DNA of 64,000 bases from Planctomycetota bacterium (GTDB lineage: Bacteria > Planctomycetota > UBA1135 > GCA-002686595): NCBI GenBank assembly GCA_016779225.1, contig JADHNZ010000008.1:21777-85776 (forward strand). Direction: 5' to 3'. Positions 34,822-44,071 of the stretch are shown piece by piece. The first letter of the stretch is position 1, and every line of letters begins with the position of its first letter. The notes under the pieces are model-generated. The model worked only from the letters and a program-made list of their open reading frames with translations. It had not been told where the DNA came from and did not search any database. The position numbers and the translations under genes were made by a program.

Positions 34822-35775
34822 ATGGACCTCCCCCGCCGCACCCTCCTCAGCGCCTCGGCGCTCGCCGCGCTCGCGCTCCTCGCCTCGGCTCGCCCCGCAG
34901 CCACGCAGGCACCCAAGCTCAAGGTCTTCCTCCTCGCCGGCCAGTCGAACATGGTGGGAGCCGGGATCGTGCCCGCCACGCGCAACGAGGGCCGAGGGTC
35001 CCTCGAGGGCCTCGTCACCGCGCAGGAGACGCGCAAGCGCTACGGCCACCTCGTCGACCGTGAGGGCCATTGGATCACGCGCGAGGATGTCCTCGTCACC
35101 TTCCGCGGCGGACGCGAGGTGGACGGACCGCTCGGCCCCGGCTTCGGCGGCGCCGAGGATCAAATTGGCCCTGAGCTCGGCTTCGGAACGGTCGTAGGGG
35201 ACCACTTCGACGAGCCCGTCCTGCTGATCAAGATCGCCTGGGGCGGCAAGAGCATCGGCGCGGACTTCCGCCCACCCAGCGCAGGCGGCGAGGTCGGCCC
35301 CTCCTACAAGGACCTGTTCCGACTGTACCGCGAGGCCCTCGCAGGCATTGGCGAGCGCTTCCCCGACCTCGAGTACGACGGGGTCGAGCTGCTGGGTATC
35401 GGCTGGCACCAGGGCTGGAACGACCGCGTCAACCAGGCCTTCAACGACGCCTACGAGGAGAACCTCTCGTGCTTCATCCGCGACGCGCGCAAGGAGCTCG
35501 AGGCCCCGGACCTCCCCTTCGTGATCGCCGAGACCGGCATGAGCGGCCGCGAGGAGATCCACCCCCGCGCGCTCTCCCTCATGAAGGCCCAGGCCGCCGT
35601 GGCTGACCGCAAGGAGTTCAAGGGCACCGTCGCCTTCGTCGGCACGCGCGACTTCTACCGCCCCAAGGAGCAGTCCCCCTCAGGCCAGGCCTACCACTGG
35701 AACAACAACGCCGAGACCTACTACCTCATCGGCGAGGGCATGGGCCAGGCCATGCTCGGGCTGCTGAAGCGGTAA
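34822..35775 (+). CDS. sialate O-acetylesterase-like SGNH protein (SASA domain)
   Basis: 317 residues from ATG 34822; longer starts run antisense through the sulfatase. A twin-arginine-like signal (PRRTLL at 4-9, then a long hydrophobic Ala/Leu run) precedes the SASA domain: KVFLLAGQSNMVGAG (catalytic Ser), LLIKIAWGGKSIGADFRPP, DGVELLGIGWHQGWND (Gly and Asn/Asp block) and AYHWNNNAETYYLIGEGMG near the C-terminus, where the catalytic His may lie. It likely removes O-acetyl groups from polysaccharide outside the cytoplasm. Its neighbours, a sulfatase and the DUF1501/DUF1549 pair, fit a polysaccharide-processing cluster. Confidence 0.83.
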   Translation: MDLPRRTLLSASALAALALLASARPAATQAPKLKVFLLAGQSNMVGAGIVPATRNEGRGSLEGLVTAQETRKRYGHLVDREGHWITREDVLVTFRGGREVDGPLGPGFGGAEDQIGPELGFGTVVGDHFDEPVLLIKIAWGGKSIGADFRPPSAGGEVGPSYKDLFRLYREALAGIGERFPDLEYDGVELLGIGWHQGWNDRVNQAFNDAYEENLSCFIRDARKELEAPDLPFVIAETGMSGREEIHPRALSLMKAQAAVADRKEFKGTVAFVGTRDFYRPKEQSPSGQAYHWNNNAETYYLIGEGMGQAMLGLLKR

Positions 35776-35817
35776 GCGGAACCACAGGAACCGCCCGATC
35801 CCAGGCGAAGCGCGGTT

Positions 35818-37257
35818 TCAGGACAGCAGGCCCCGCATCAAGCTGCCTTCCACATCCGTCAGGCGGCGCTCGATGCCGTTGTGGTAGCGGGTGAGGCGCT
35901 CGTGGTCGAGGCCGAGGAGGTGCAGGACCGTTGCGTAGAGATCGTGCACCGTGGCCGGCCGATCGATCGCCTGGTAGCCGAAGGCGTCGGTGGCTCCGTA
36001 GCTGAAGGGGGCCTTCACGCCCGCGCCGGCGAGCGCGACGGTGAAGCCGCGGGGGTTGTGGTCACGGCCGCTGGCGCCCTTCTGGAAGGTCGGCATGCGT
36101 CCGAACTCCGTGACCAGCATGAACAGCGTGTCCTCGAGCAGCCCGAGGGCCTTGAGCTCGTGCAGGAGCGCCGCGGCGGGGCGGTCCAGGATCGGGCCGT
36201 GGGTGGCGTACTGCTGCTCGAGATGCTTGTGACCGTCCCAGTTCCCGACGCCCTCCCCCATCGCGTAGGCGCCGTTGAACAGCTGCACGAAGCGCACTCC
36301 GCGCTCCACCAGGCGGCGTGCAAGCATGCAGTTGCGCGCGAAGCCGGCGCGCACGGGATCCGGATCATCCGCACCGTAGAGCCTTCGGACGGCAGCGGAC
36401 TCGCCGTCGAGGGCCATGGCCTCCGGCACCGACAGCTGCATGCGTGCGGCGAGCTCGTAGCTCGCGATGCGCGCGCGGAGGCCCGGGTCCTCACCGCGCT
36501 CCCGCATGTGCCTGTCGTTGAGGCCCGCGAGGAACTCGCGGGTGCGGCGATCGCGCCCCGCCTCAACCGGCGCGGCGAGGTGCCTGGGCGGCCGCTGGGC
36601 CGAGAGGGGCACGCCCTGGAAGGCTGCGGGCAGGAAGCCCGGTCCCCAGTTGTTGGCGCTCGACTGGGGCACGCCGCGCGGATCGGGGATCGCTACGAAG
36701 GCCGGGAGGTCTTGGTTCTCGGTCCCAAGCGCATAGCTCACCCAGGACCCCGCCCCAGGGAAGCCCTCCAGGGTGAACCCGGTCGACATGAAGTTCTCAC
36801 CCGGGCCGTGCGTGCTCGTGCGGCTCGTCATCGAGTGGATGAAGCACAGGTCGTCGACCTGCGCGCCGAGGTGAGGCAGCAGGTCGCTCGTCCACTTGCC
36901 GCACTCCCCCCTCGGACGGAACCTCCAGGGACTGCGCGTCAGGGCGCCGTTCTCTCCCTGGAAGGTGACGAGTCCCTCCGCGCCGGGCAGCGGCTCGCCG
37001 CTGCGGCGCTCCAGCTCCGGCTTGTGGTCGAAGGTGTCGAGATGGCTGAGAGCACCGGAGCAGAAGATCTGCACGACCCGCCTCGCTCGCGGCGCGAAGT
37101 GCGGCGGGCGCGCAGCAAAGGGCGCCTCCGGCCGCACGAGCACCTCCTCACCGCTCGCCCCCAGGGCCAGGTCGGCGAGCGCGACCTGGGCCAGGCTGCC
37201 GACGGCTCCGCGCAGCAGGCCGCGGCGGGTCGGTTCAGGGGATGAGGAGGAACTCAT
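35818..37257 (-). CDS. DUF1501 family protein, Tat-exported (second copy)
   Basis: 479 residues from ATG 37257; a longer start lies wholly inside the upstream gene. It begins with TRRGLL (Arg11-Arg12) and a hydrophobic stretch, a Tat signal. DUF1501 hallmarks: RVVQIFCSGALSHLDTFDHKP, CGKWTSDLLPHLGAQVDDLCFIHS, LFMLVTEFGRMPTFQKGASG and GRDHNPRGFTVALAGAGV. It starts inside the end of the upstream DUF1549/DUF1553 gene (23-bp overlap), so translation is coupled. Compared with the copy at 2897 the residues before DTFDHKP are SGALSH in place of NGGPSH. Function as for the family: unknown, probably phosphatase/sulfatase-like. Confidence 0.87.
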   Translation of the reverse strand: MSSSSSPEPTRRGLLRGAVGSLAQVALADLALGASGEEVLVRPEAPFAARPPHFAPRARRVVQIFCSGALSHLDTFDHKPELERRSGEPLPGAEGLVTFQGENGALTRSPWRFRPRGECGKWTSDLLPHLGAQVDDLCFIHSMTSRTSTHGPGENFMSTGFTLEGFPGAGSWVSYALGTENQDLPAFVAIPDPRGVPQSSANNWGPGFLPAAFQGVPLSAQRPPRHLAAPVEAGRDRRTREFLAGLNDRHMRERGEDPGLRARIASYELAARMQLSVPEAMALDGESAAVRRLYGADDPDPVRAGFARNCMLARRLVERGVRFVQLFNGAYAMGEGVGNWDGHKHLEQQYATHGPILDRPAAALLHELKALGLLEDTLFMLVTEFGRMPTFQKGASGRDHNPRGFTVALAGAGVKAPFSYGATDAFGYQAIDRPATVHDLYATVLHLLGLDHERLTRYHNGIERRLTDVEGSLMRGLLS

Positions 37258-39634
37258 TGGAGTTGAAGAGGGCGCGGATGAGGGCCTCAAGACCGTCCGT
37301 TGCCGTGAGCTCGAGCGCAGCAGCGAGGTCGGCCTCGCCGGGTTCACGCCCGAGGACGCGGCGGAAGCCGTCCGCGACCTGGCTCCGGGGCTCGCTGGGA
37401 TGCTCGGCGCGGATGCGCTGGGCGAGTGCGGCGGCCTGCTCCAGAACGAACGGTGAGTTGAGGAGCGCCAGGGCCTGGATGGGCGTCGTCGAGCGACCCC
37501 GCTCGGGGCAGACCTGCCCGCCGTCGGGCGCGTCGAAGGAGCCGAAGGTCCCCTCGCGCTCCATCCGGACCTGAGTCATGTACAGCAGGCGCCGCAGGCC
37601 CAGAGGGCCGTAGTGATCCAGCGGCTCGTAGTTCCTCACATAGTTGTCGTTGGGCTCGAACGCGCTGAAGCCCGGTCCGCCCGGCGTGCGATCGAGGGTG
37701 CCCGTAACCGCCAGGAGCGAGTCCCTGAGCACCTCGGCCGCAACGCGTCGGGCCGGGAACCTCCACAGCAGCCGGGCCTCGGCGTCGAGCGCGGCTGCGC
37801 TGGCTCGAGGCCGCGAGCGCTGGCGCCAGGTCGCGCTCGTCGCGATCAGGCGATGCACATGGCGCAGGCTCCCGCCCGCAGCAACGAGCTCGCAGGCCAG
37901 CCAGTCCAGGAGCTCGGGATGGCTGGGCGCGGCCCCCATGACGCCGAAGTCGCTGGTGGTTGCCACCAGCCCCGTTCCGAAGTGCCACGCCCAGAGCCGA
38001 TTGACGAGCACCCGCGGGACGAGGGGATTGGAGGGGGCTGCCAGCCATGCGGCCAAGGCGGCTCGACGCGTCACCTCGGACGCATCCGGAGCCAGCTGCA
38101 GGTCCCCAAGGATGGCAGGCAGGCCTGGGGCGACCTCCTCGCGCGGCTGCGTGACCTCTCCCCGATACAGGAGGCGCGTGGGCGAAGGCTCCTCGAACCT
38201 GCCGGCGTAGGCCCTGGGGCGCTGCTCGAGCACTGCCAGCTCTGCCTCGGCATCCTCATGCCTCTGCAGCAGGAGCTCGGCCTGCTCGCGTCCCGCCCCC
38301 GCGGCCAGGGTGCGCGCGCGCGCGAGGAGGGCGCCCTCGCCTGGCGGCAGCCGATCCGCGCCGGACGCCACCTCGATCCAGGGGCCATCCCCCAGGCGCA
38401 CCTCCACCCGATAGTCGCGCGCCAAGCGGTCCGAGAACACGCCCTCGCGGTCACGAGCCCAGGTCACGCGGTCGAGCGGCCGCGCCTCCGCAAGCTCGAG
38501 CTCGACCCAACCGCTCCCAGCCTCATTCGAGATCCAGGAGTGGTCGTTTCCATACCGACCGTCGGTGAGGTGCTCCCGCCGGTGGCGCGGGTTGCCCGCG
38601 TAGTCCCCGCTCGTGGAGGCCTGGAGACCGCGTGCGAGGTTCTCGAGGCCAGAGAAGACCTCCAGCTCATCCAGGCAGGGCTCGCCGGGGCCCACCGTGG
38701 CGAGGATCGTGAACCGCACGCGATCCGCCAGCACGGGTGCGAAGCGCTCCTCGTTCCCCCGAGCCTGGACCGCGCTGCGCAGCTCCACGGGCGCGTCCGC
38801 CACGAGCTCCTCGAGCTCGGCCCTCGTGCCGCGCAGAAGCGCCTCGAGCTCCGCGCGCCGCTCGTCGTCCCCTGGCTCACGCAGGGGCCGCACGCCGTGC
38901 TGGACTCCGGAGAGCAGGGCCTCCATGGCGAAGTACTCGCGCTGGCTCAGCGGATCGAACTTGTGGTCGTGACAGCGAGCGCAGGCCACCGTGAGCCCGA
39001 GGAACCCCGTGCTGACCGCATTCACCATGTCCGCCAGCTCGGCCTGCCGCTGCTCGGCCGTGAGCACCGGATCAGGGCTCTTCACCTCGTCCCAGGCCCC
39101 CGCCACGAGGAAGCCCGTCCCGGCATCGTCGCCCAGCACATCACCCGCGACCTGCCGTCCGAGGAAGGCCCCATAGGGCATGTCCGCGCGGAACGCCTCA
39201 ACGACCCAGTCGCGGTAGCGCCACGCACCCTCCCGCGGCTGGTTCATCTCGAACCCGTGCGTCTCGCTGAAGCGCGCGAGGTCGAGCCAGTGGCGCGCCT
39301 GGTGCTCGGCGAATGCAAGCGACGCCAGGAGCTCGTCGACTTGCTCCTCATGGGACTGGCCGGACCAAGGATCCACCGGGGCAAGGCCGCCCAGGACGAG
39401 GTGAGCTCGCCGGTGCAGGACGGCCGGCTCGGCCTCCTCAGAAGGCGTCAGGCCGCTGGCGTGCAGCCGCGCGAGCACGAACGCGTCGATGGGGTTGCGT
39501 GCCCAGTCGTCGCCGACAACCGTCGGGACCTCCGGCCTCAGGAGTGGCTGGCTCCACCAGGGCGCTTCGCGCGGCTGGCGGCCGCCGCCCTGCAGGGCTC
39601 CGAGAAGGAGCAGGGGAGCCGCGAACGCGATCAT
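37235..39634 (-). CDS. DUF1549/DUF1553 protein without the N-terminal cytochrome domain
   Basis: 799 residues with a signal peptide (FAAPLLLLGALQGG). Unlike the copy at 4401 it has no CxxCH near the N-terminus and goes straight into DUF1549 (NPIDAFVLARLHASGLTPSEEAEP). One CARCHDHKFDPLSQ motif remains near residue 217. A discoidin (F5/8 type C)-like insert runs at about 305-420 (EPCLDELEVFSG, HLTDGRYGNDHSWISNEAGSGWVELELAEARPLDRVTW). DUF1553 completes the protein (NPLVPRVLVNRLWAWHFGTGLVAT, GLRRLLYMTQVRMEREGTFG). It is first in a coupled pair with the DUF1501 gene. The carbohydrate-binding-like insert suggests direct contact with a glycan. Confidence 0.87.
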   Translation of the reverse strand: MIAFAAPLLLLGALQGGGRQPREAPWWSQPLLRPEVPTVVGDDWARNPIDAFVLARLHASGLTPSEEAEPAVLHRRAHLVLGGLAPVDPWSGQSHEEQVDELLASLAFAEHQARHWLDLARFSETHGFEMNQPREGAWRYRDWVVEAFRADMPYGAFLGRQVAGDVLGDDAGTGFLVAGAWDEVKSPDPVLTAEQRQAELADMVNAVSTGFLGLTVACARCHDHKFDPLSQREYFAMEALLSGVQHGVRPLREPGDDERRAELEALLRGTRAELEELVADAPVELRSAVQARGNEERFAPVLADRVRFTILATVGPGEPCLDELEVFSGLENLARGLQASTSGDYAGNPRHRREHLTDGRYGNDHSWISNEAGSGWVELELAEARPLDRVTWARDREGVFSDRLARDYRVEVRLGDGPWIEVASGADRLPPGEGALLARARTLAAGAGREQAELLLQRHEDAEAELAVLEQRPRAYAGRFEEPSPTRLLYRGEVTQPREEVAPGLPAILGDLQLAPDASEVTRRAALAAWLAAPSNPLVPRVLVNRLWAWHFGTGLVATTSDFGVMGAAPSHPELLDWLACELVAAGGSLRHVHRLIATSATWRQRSRPRASAAALDAEARLLWRFPARRVAAEVLRDSLLAVTGTLDRTPGGPGFSAFEPNDNYVRNYEPLDHYGPLGLRRLLYMTQVRMEREGTFGSFDAPDGGQVCPERGRSTTPIQALALLNSPFVLEQAAALAQRIRAEHPSEPRSQVADGFRRVLGREPGEADLAAALELTATDGLEALIRALFNSNEFLLIP

Positions 39635-39679
39635 GCCCCGAGTCTAGCCCCGCAGCGCCGATCCGCCTCCGGCCCTGCC

Positions 39680-40192
39680 TCAGCGCGCGCGCCAGAGACC
39701 GCGCTCGCCGGCGGTCTCGACGCCGACCGCGCTCGGCACGCGGTCCTCGGGGAACCGCTGGGACTCGGCATTGCGGAACAGGAAGTGGTTCGCCACATCG
39801 TGGCTCGAGCGCACGACCAGGGTCTTGCCCACGCCAAGCGTCCGGCCATCCGCATCCGCCACCGCACACGATGCCCCGTCGAGCACGCGCAGGTTCGTCA
39901 CGGGGGTGGACCACCCCTCGTCGAGGACGAGCACCAGGTCGCGCAGCTCCCGCGGACCCGCATTCGTGAGGGAGAGCGACCAGGCCAGCCCCGAGCCCGC
40001 TCGGTCGGGCTCCCGCTCCAGGCGCACCCTCAGCTCCTCCACCAGCGCACCGCCCACGGGCTCGAGCCGGACCCGCTCGGGCCCACCTCCGCAGGCCACG
40101 AGGCCCGTGCCGAGGAGGCCGAGCAGGCAGGTCCACGCCTCTCGGCGGGCCGCAGCCCTCGGCCGTCGCCTCCTCAGAAATCCACCCGCCAT
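39680..40192 (-). CDS. small lipoprotein of unknown function
   Basis: 170 residues with a basic N-terminus (RRRRPRAAARREAW), then a hydrophobic segment and a lipobox (GTGLVACGGG, Cys34). The mature part is an Ig-like beta-sandwich by its pattern (SGLAWSLSLTNAGPRELRDLVLVLDEGWSTPVTNLRVLDG, LGVGKTLVVRSSHDVANHFLFRN). No family is recognised. It is 45 bp upstream of the DUF1549/DUF1553 gene on the same strand and may be the first gene of that operon. Confidence 0.6.
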   Translation of the reverse strand: MAGGFLRRRRPRAAARREAWTCLLGLLGTGLVACGGGPERVRLEPVGGALVEELRVRLEREPDRAGSGLAWSLSLTNAGPRELRDLVLVLDEGWSTPVTNLRVLDGASCAVADADGRTLGVGKTLVVRSSHDVANHFLFRNAESQRFPEDRVPSAVGVETAGERGLWRAR

Positions 40193-40286
40193 GATGCGAG
40201 GCTAGCGGGTCGGGCACCGGCGCGGGGCGGGCCGCGCCATCGAACGGCGCCGCAGGCCCCCGCCCGCACTGCCCCCGAAAGCCACT

Positions 40287-41285
40287 TCAGGCCAGCGCGC
40301 CACGCACGGCGCGCAGGGCAAGCGCGATCAGGACCGCGCCGGCGAGCATCACCATCCCTGCACCCCCTCGAAGGGCCTCGCGCGTAACGCCGGGATCCAT
40401 CAGCTCCTCTCCGCCAATGCGCACGCCGTGGACGCGCGGCTTGAGGACGAGCTTCGTGAGGAAGCCGCGCCCCTCGAGCACCCCATCCGCATCCGTCACG
40501 AGGTCAACCACCTGCCCCTCGCCGAGCCGAGCGACGAGGCCCTCGAAGCTCGGCGTGCCCTTGCGATACAGCACGAAGGTCGTCTCCTCGCCCTCCAGAC
40601 GCAGTCGCAGGGCATGGATGCGCCCGTCGCTCGAGCGCAGCTCGCGCGTGGCAATCGTGCCCGTCCGCAGCTGCAGGTCGAAGGCCCCTCGAGACAGGTG
40701 CCAGCCGTGCTCAAGGAGGGCTCCGCCCAGCAGGGCGAGGAGACCGCTCACCACCACCTCGGCCCGCACACCGCTCCGCGAGGAGCTCGGAGGGCCGGCC
40801 TTCGACCGCGCAGGAGGCGCGAGCCTGCTAGCTGCAAGGAGCAGTCCAGCGGCCACTGCGAAGGCCACACAGAGAGCGCGCGCGAGACGCACCTCACGCT
40901 CCGCCCAGCGGGTCGTGTCGGCCAGCGGGATCAGGACCCTTGGACCAGCAGCAACCTGCCAGGCGTCGGGGGCCACGGACAGCCACCCGGCTTGGTCAGG
41001 CTGCGCGACCCACAGGGTGAGCGACTGCCCCTCCTTGATCGCCTGCTTCACGGTGACCCAGCCCGCGCCCTGCTCTGGCCGCAGGACCACGCGGCGAGCG
41101 GGCGAGCCCATCGAGAAGCGCAGCAGAGCCGCCTGGTCCTCGACGGCGTTGGGCTGACCTTCGAGCTGCTGCAGCTCGTCGAGCGCGGGGAGCTCGAGCC
41201 CGGCGCGCGCGCCCAGCATGGCCGCGAGGAGCGCTGCAGCCGCGGCGAGCAGGTCGAAGAGGAGCGAGCGGCGGGGATTCACCAT
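40287..41285 (-). CDS. membrane protein of unknown function
   Basis: 332 residues with four likely membrane segments (about 9-27, 134-156, 176-192 and 306-328). Between the first and second is a periplasmic domain of about 100 residues (PARRVVLRPEQGAGWVTVKQAIKEG), and between the third and fourth another of about 110 residues with GIHALRLRLEGEETTFVLYRKG-like strands. The two soluble parts may be homologous beta domains. No catalytic motif or family was recognised. It is divergent from the sulfatase at 41434 (148-bp gap), and 94 bp upstream of the lipoprotein gene on the same strand. Confidence 0.6.
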   Translation of the reverse strand: MVNPRRSLLFDLLAAAAALLAAMLGARAGLELPALDELQQLEGQPNAVEDQAALLRFSMGSPARRVVLRPEQGAGWVTVKQAIKEGQSLTLWVAQPDQAGWLSVAPDAWQVAAGPRVLIPLADTTRWAEREVRLARALCVAFAVAAGLLLAASRLAPPARSKAGPPSSSRSGVRAEVVVSGLLALLGGALLEHGWHLSRGAFDLQLRTGTIATRELRSSDGRIHALRLRLEGEETTFVLYRKGTPSFEGLVARLGEGQVVDLVTDADGVLEGRGFLTKLVLKPRVHGVRIGGEELMDPGVTREALRGGAGMVMLAGAVLIALALRAVRGALA

Positions 41286-41433
41286 GGACGAGTCGCCCGC
41301 AGAGCATGGCGTGTCGCACGGGGAGGGGTGGCAGATCCTCGCGCTTGCTTGGCCGCCGAAGCCCGCAGCCTGCGAAAGCCCCGGACTGCCCGATGCCCCG
41401 TGCGCGCGGCAGGTCGCGCGCTAGCCTGGGGCC

Positions 41434-42960
41434 ATGCGCCTCCTGCTCCTCGCGGCCCTCTTCGCTCTCTGCGCTCCTGCGTTGTCCGGAGAGCACGCTA
41501 AGCAGCCCAACATCCTCCTCGTCCTCGCTGACGACCTCGGCTACGGGGACCTTGGCTGCTACAACGACCAGGCCAAGGCGCCCACCCCGCACCTCGACCG
41601 GCTGGCTGCCGAGGGCCTGCGCTTCACCGACGCGCACAGCCCCTCGACCGTCTGCACGCCGACGCGCTACAGCGTCATGACGGGCCGCATGGCCTTCCGG
41701 ACGGGGTATCGCGGCGTCTTCACGGGAGCGGGCGGCCCCTGCCTCATCGAGCCGGAGCGCCCCACCCTCGCAAGCATCCTGCGCGACGCGGGCTATCGAA
41801 CCGCTTGCGTGGGCAAGTGGCATGTGGGGCTGACCTTCTTCGACGCGGAGGGGAGTCCGATCCACCGGGACGGCCTCGATCCGGTGAAGCGAGTCGACTT
41901 CGCCCGCGGGGTCCGCGGCGGGCCCGTGGACCGCGGGTTCGACTCCTTCTTCGGCACGGCCTGCTGCCCGACCACCGACTGGCTCTACGCGTGGATCCAG
42001 GACGACCGCGTGCCGGTTGCGCCTGTGGGGATCGTGGACAAGAGCGCGCTGCCCGAGCACCCCTACTCCCGCGACTGCCGCCCGGGCCTCATCGCACCCG
42101 ACTACGACCTCGAGCGCGTGGACCTCGAGTTCCTCGCCCGCAGCCAGGCCTTCCTGCGCGAGCACAAGGCCGAGCGGCCCGAGCAGCCGTTCTTCCTGTT
42201 CCACTCCATGCAGGCGGTCCACCTGCCGTCCTTCGCAGCGCCTGAGTTCCAAGGCAAGAGCGGAGCGGGCCCGCACGGGGACTTTCTGCTGGAGATGGAC
42301 GCCGTCGTCGGCAGCCTGCTCGCGACCCTCGAGGAGCTCGACCTCGCAGAGGACACGCTGGTCCTCTTCACCAGCGACAACGGGCCCGAGATCGCCTCGG
42401 TGGTCCACATGCGCCAGGACCACGACCACGACGGCGCACGCCCCTGGCGCGGCATCAAGCGCGACCAGTGGGAGGGCGGCCACCGCGTGCCGATGCTTGC
42501 GCGCTGGCCCAAGCGTGTGCCCGCAGGCGCCGTGACCGACCAGCCCCTGTGCCTGACCGACCTCTTCGCTACCTGTGCGACGCTGGCGGGCGTGGCTCCT
42601 CCCGCCGCGGGTGGAGAGGACAGCTTCGACCTCTCCGGCGTGCTCCTCGGCACGCACGAGGGAGGGCCCGTGCGCCCCGTGCTGCTGCACCAGACCTGGA
42701 CGAACCGCCTGGCCCTCCGCGAGGGACGCTGGAAGTACCTGGACCACCCGGGCTCGGGCGGCAACCGCTACGACCGCGGCCCCCTGCAGGCCTTCGCCCT
42801 CGAGGACACGGTCCCGGATGCCAAGGCCCAGCTCTACGACCTGCTCGAGGACCCGGGCGAGACCAAGAACCTCGTCCTGGAGCACCCCGAGCAGGCGGCT
42901 CGGCTCAAGGGAATGCTCGACGCCCTGGTGCTCGCTGGACGCAGCGCGCCCCAGCGTTAG
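41434..42960 (+). CDS. arylsulfatase A-type sulfatase, secreted
   Basis: 508 residues with a signal peptide (LLLLAALFALCAPALSG). It resembles arylsulfatase A: NILLVLADDLGYGDLGCYND (Asp pair), VCTPTRYSVMTGRMAFRTGYRGVFTGAG with formylglycine Cys in CTPTR, CVGKWHVGLTFFD, FFLFHSMQAVHLPS, LFTSDNGPEIASVVHMRQ and WEGGHRVPMLARWPKRV. The C-terminal block REGRWKYLDHPGSGG and LYDLLEDPGETKNLVLEHPEQ is complete. It desulfates a sugar or aryl sulfate outside the cytoplasm. It is monocistronic; its stop overlaps the stop of the convergent ATP-grasp gene (TTAG). Confidence 0.93.
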   Translation: MRLLLLAALFALCAPALSGEHAKQPNILLVLADDLGYGDLGCYNDQAKAPTPHLDRLAAEGLRFTDAHSPSTVCTPTRYSVMTGRMAFRTGYRGVFTGAGGPCLIEPERPTLASILRDAGYRTACVGKWHVGLTFFDAEGSPIHRDGLDPVKRVDFARGVRGGPVDRGFDSFFGTACCPTTDWLYAWIQDDRVPVAPVGIVDKSALPEHPYSRDCRPGLIAPDYDLERVDLEFLARSQAFLREHKAERPEQPFFLFHSMQAVHLPSFAAPEFQGKSGAGPHGDFLLEMDAVVGSLLATLEELDLAEDTLVLFTSDNGPEIASVVHMRQDHDHDGARPWRGIKRDQWEGGHRVPMLARWPKRVPAGAVTDQPLCLTDLFATCATLAGVAPPAAGGEDSFDLSGVLLGTHEGGPVRPVLLHQTWTNRLALREGRWKYLDHPGSGGNRYDRGPLQAFALEDTVPDAKAQLYDLLEDPGETKNLVLEHPEQAARLKGMLDALVLAGRSAPQR

Positions 42961-43976
42961 GCGGGGGACCCGGACGGCTCCTCGTCACCGACCCGGCCGG
43001 CCTCGGGGGCACGCCTCGCCCGGGCGAGCCCCGTCTCGACGAGCAGGCGCGTGAAGCCGGCATGCCCCTCGGGCTCGTGAGCCAGGATGATGTCGGCCGT
43101 CCCGGGGTCCGAGGGCGGGTAGTACACCCCGCAGTTCGGGTTGATCTCGAGCATGTGCGGGACCCCGTCGCGGTCCACGCGCACATCGCAGCGGCCAAAG
43201 CTCGTGCCGCCGAGGGCCCTGAAGAACGCAGCCCCTGCTTGGCGCAGGCGGGCGTCCAGCTCAGGGTCCGTGACGGGCCCACACTCCATCCCGTCATAGT
43301 CCTGCCACTTGAGCTTGGCGTGCTTGAAGGCCTCGCCGCGTGGAAAGCGGTACTGAACGGGGACGAAGGTGATGGGATCCTGCGGATCGGTCGGGTTCTC
43401 GGCGACGAGCACCGCGCACTCCACCCCGTCGATGTACTCCTCGATCAGGGCGGCGCCGTGCTTGCGCATGATCTTGCGCGCCTGCTGCCGCAGGCCCTCC
43501 GGCGTCCGCACCCGCGACCGACGGCTGATGTCGACGCTGGCGTAGCTGTTGTGGTGCTTCACGAACAGCGGGAAGCGCAGGGTCGCGGCGGCTCGCTCCA
43601 CATCCTCCACCGTGCTCGCAACCAGCCCCCTGGGCGTGGCCACCCCCACCGAGGTGCAGGCGTCCTTCATCTGCTGCCGCGTGGGCTCATAGAAGTCCGA
43701 GGTCGCGCCGGTGAACGCAACCCCATGCCGCTCGAGGGTCCGCACCACCTCGATGCCCGGGATCTCCTGGCCCTCCGCCCCGTCGCAGAGGTTGAAGAAG
43801 AGGTCGTGACCCCGCGCGATCTCGGCCTCGACGGCGGCGACCGAGCTGTGCTTGTCCCTCAGGGTGCACAGGGTCCACTCCGCGTCCGGCACGAAGGGTC
43901 GCGGGTCACAGGGCCAGTCGTCGGCCGGGAACGGGACCGTGTCCAGCTCCTGGTTGGTCAACAGACAGATGCGCAC
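42957..43976 (-). CDS. ATP-grasp, D-alanine-D-alanine ligase-like protein
   Basis: 339 residues, no signal peptide. The N-terminal Rossmann-like part (RICLLTNQELDT, DLFFNLCDGAEGQEIPGIEVVRTLERHGVAFTGAT) is Ddl-like. The ATP-grasp part shows PLFVKHHNSYASVDISRRSRV, ALIEEYIDGVECAVLVAENP and the late metal-binding block FGRCDVRVDRDGVPHMLEINPNCGVYYP (Glu and Asn of EINPN). The resemblance is to the carboxylate-amine ligase group that includes Ddl, but this does not look like the housekeeping enzyme, which usually lies in a cell-wall cluster. The substrate is unknown; a peptide or amino-sugar conjugate is possible. It is single, divergent from aroE by 95 bp. Confidence 0.8.
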   Translation of the reverse strand: MRICLLTNQELDTVPFPADDWPCDPRPFVPDAEWTLCTLRDKHSSVAAVEAEIARGHDLFFNLCDGAEGQEIPGIEVVRTLERHGVAFTGATSDFYEPTRQQMKDACTSVGVATPRGLVASTVEDVERAAATLRFPLFVKHHNSYASVDISRRSRVRTPEGLRQQARKIMRKHGAALIEEYIDGVECAVLVAENPTDPQDPITFVPVQYRFPRGEAFKHAKLKWQDYDGMECGPVTDPELDARLRQAGAAFFRALGGTSFGRCDVRVDRDGVPHMLEINPNCGVYYPPSDPGTADIILAHEPEGHAGFTRLLVETGLARARRAPEAGRVGDEEPSGSPA

Positions 43977-44071
43977 CGGCGCATGCTAGCGGCTGTCGCC
44001 TGAGGAGGCCCGGCTCCAGAGGCTTCAGCGCGCATCGCAAGGGCTCAGCCGGGCCCTTACCATGCCCCTCT

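Noticed and set aside
37613..40387. A 924-codon open frame antisense to the second DUF1549/DUF1553 gene and its lipoprotein neighbour
   Set aside because: It is again a high-GC shadow; it crosses two real minus-strand genes and their intergenic gap and has no recognisable domain or start signal.
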